From Paracidovorax konjaci (lineage in GTDB: Bacteria > Pseudomonadota > Gammaproteobacteria > Burkholderiales > Burkholderiaceae_C): 64,000 nt of DNA. The DNA lies in assembly GCF_900112675.1 (NCBI RefSeq), contig NZ_FOMQ01000008.1:62001-126000 (forward strand), in the 5' to 3' direction. Made by a program: the position numbers and the translations under genes. This document shows positions 62,754 to 64,000 of the stretch, piece by piece (position 1 is the stretch's first letter; each line of letters starts with the position of its first letter). Below the pieces are notes generated by a model that was not told the DNA's origin, did no database searches, and saw only the letters and a list, made by a program, of their open reading frames with translations.

Positions 62754-64000
62754 TCAGTTCGTCTTGGCAGGCACGGACGGCGCTGCCGGGGTGTCGGGGC
62801 CCGGCTTCCAGACCTGGCCGATGGACACGCTCTTGAGCTTCTTCTTGCGGCCGTACCAGAGGTTCACGAGCCCGCGCGAGAAGAACACGGCCGAGAACAT
62901 GCTGGTCAGGATGCCGATGCAATGCACCACGGCGAAGCCGCGCACCGGGCCCGAACCGAAGGCCAGCAGCGCCAGGCCGGCGATGAGCGTGGTCACGTTG
63001 GAGTCCAGGATGGTCGCCCACGCGCGCTCATAGCCCGCGTGGATGGCCGCCTGCGGGGCGACGCCCGCGCGCAGTTCCTCGCGGATACGCTCGTTGATCA
63101 GCACGTTGGAGTCGATCGCCACGCCCAGCGCGAGCGCCATGGCCGCGATGCCGGGCAGCGTCAGCGTGGCCTGCAGCATCGAGAGCGCGGCCATCAGCAT
63201 GAGCACGTTCACCGACAGGGCGATCGTGGAGAACACGCCGAACAGCGCGTAGTAGATGCACATGAACACCGAGATGGCGACGAAGCCCCAGACCACGCTG
63301 TGGATGCCGCGCTGGATGTTGTCGGCGCCCAGGCTCGGGCCGATGGTGAATTCCTCGATGATCTCCATCGGCGCGGCCAGCGAGCCGGCACGCAGCAGCA
63401 GCGACGTGTCGTTGGCTTCTGCGGTGGTCATGCGGCCGGAGATCTGCACGCGGCCGCCGCCGATCTCGGAGCGGATCACGGGGGCCGTCACCACTTCGCC
63501 CTTGCCCTTCTCGAAGAGCACGATGGCCATGCGCTTGCCGATGTTCTCGCGCGTGATGTCCTTGAAGATGCGCGTGCCCTTGGCGTCGAGCGTCAGGTTG
63601 ACGGTGGGCTCCTGCGTCTGCCCGTCGAAGCCGGGCTGCGCGTCGGTGAGGTTCTCGCCCGTCAGCACGACCTGCTTCTTGACGATGATCGTCTGGCCGT
63701 TGCGGTCAGGGTACTTCTCGCTGCCGAACGGCACGGCGCCCGCACCGCGCTCGGCGCCGCGCGCCTCGGTGCTCTCGTCCACCATGCGCACCTCGAGGGT
63801 GGCGGTGCGGCCCAGGATGTCCTTGGCCTTGGCGGTGTCCTGCACGCCGGGCAGCTGCACCACGATGCGGTCGGTGCCCTGCTGCTGGATCACGGGCTCG
63901 GCCACGCCGAGTTCGTTGATCCGGTTGTGCAGCGTGGTCATGTTCTGCTTGAGCGCCTGGTCCTGCACCTTGCGCAGCGCCTCGGGCTTGATGGTGGCCC
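62754..64000 (-). CDS. secD: Protein translocase subunit SecD, C-terminal part
   Basis: The 3' portion of secD, about 415 codons in the window; the N-terminus lies beyond position 64000. Visible are LHNRINELGVAEPVIQQQGT in the first periplasmic domain, GSLAAPMEIIEEFTIGPSLG before the membrane part, and LPGIAAMALALGVAIDSNVL with the NERIREEL helix end of the membrane domain. The frame is open up to the window edge. It forms an operon with secF. Confidence 0.96.
   Translation of the reverse strand, partial: ATIKPEALRKVQDQALKQNMTTLHNRINELGVAEPVIQQQGTDRIVVQLPGVQDTAKAKDILGRTATLEVRMVDESTEARGAERGAGAVPFGSEKYPDRNGQTIIVKKQVVLTGENLTDAQPGFDGQTQEPTVNLTLDAKGTRIFKDITRENIGKRMAIVLFEKGKGEVVTAPVIRSEIGGGRVQISGRMTTAEANDTSLLLRAGSLAAPMEIIEEFTIGPSLGADNIQRGIHSVVWGFVAISVFMCIYYALFGVFSTIALSVNVLMLMAALSMLQATLTLPGIAAMALALGVAIDSNVLINERIREELRAGVAPQAAIHAGYERAWATILDSNVTTLIAGLALLAFGSGPVRGFAVVHCIGILTSMFSAVFFSRGLVNLWYGRKKKLKSVSIGQVWKPGPDTPAAPSVPAKTN

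Overview
The window is about 70% GC with dense, short-gapped, mostly unidirectional gene runs. Gene content (recA-recX, secD-secF, birA-SPOR, a Bug/LysR pair, TctD/TctE-like regulators, a SWIB-tailed topoisomerase III) points to a betaproteobacterium of the Comamonadaceae. HrpX-type promoters in front of type III effector candidates suggest a plant-pathogenic Acidovorax/Paracidovorax. No rRNA, tRNA, IS element, prophage or CRISPR array is visible; the window looks like ordinary chromosome with small accessory patches.

Layout. 1-52: start of a ribosome-hibernation-type protein. 358-1233: peptidase C26 amidotransferase. 1497-7019: five-gene spore-coat-U/Csu-type chaperone-usher fimbrial operon. 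7056-8734: SlyD-like PPIase and pirin. 8872-10506: ChaC-fold effector resembling RipAY, with a perfect PIP box. 10836-18634: GyrI-like protein, MscS channel, phosphoethanolamine-transferase-like enzyme, SDR, a second PIP-driven effector candidate of unknown fold, and ExoD. 18784-27965: small enzymes and regulators, a papain-like toxin candidate with a zinc-finger partner, a NERD-UvrD helicase and a small alarmone hydrolase. 28246-29460: AT-rich DUF6161-type gene. 30333-35074: sbcD-sbcC. 35591-38056: AT-rich membrane toxin candidate followed by three paralogous DUF1240-like membrane proteins. 38545-43881: topB (with SWIB domain), divergent SET-domain gene, birA, SPOR protein. 43958-47199: two leucine-rich-repeat proteins with degenerate Fic-like C-termini, preceded by a near-perfect PIP promoter. 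47403-50379: formylglutamate amidohydrolase, Bug receptor, divergent LysR. 50475-53070: Crp/Fnr regulator divergent from a membrane ferredoxin-adenylate cyclase. 53217-56580: two DUF4148 proteins with matching palindromes upstream, then a TctE/TctD-like two-component system. 56766-64000: MarR, recA-recX, DUF1631 protein, secF and the 3' part of secD.

Three threads tie separate genes together. (1) Three promoters share TTCG-N16-TTCG (one with a single mismatch), each about 31 nt before a -10 element; they precede three unrelated transcription units whose products look like type III effectors, so these probably belong to one HrpX regulon whose secretion machinery lies outside the window. (2) Two toxin-like loci, one papain-like and one membrane-inserting, fit interbacterial antagonism. 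(3) A roughly 50-bp repeat occurs six times, always intergenic and always in the same orientation, and can fold into two mutually exclusive hairpins.
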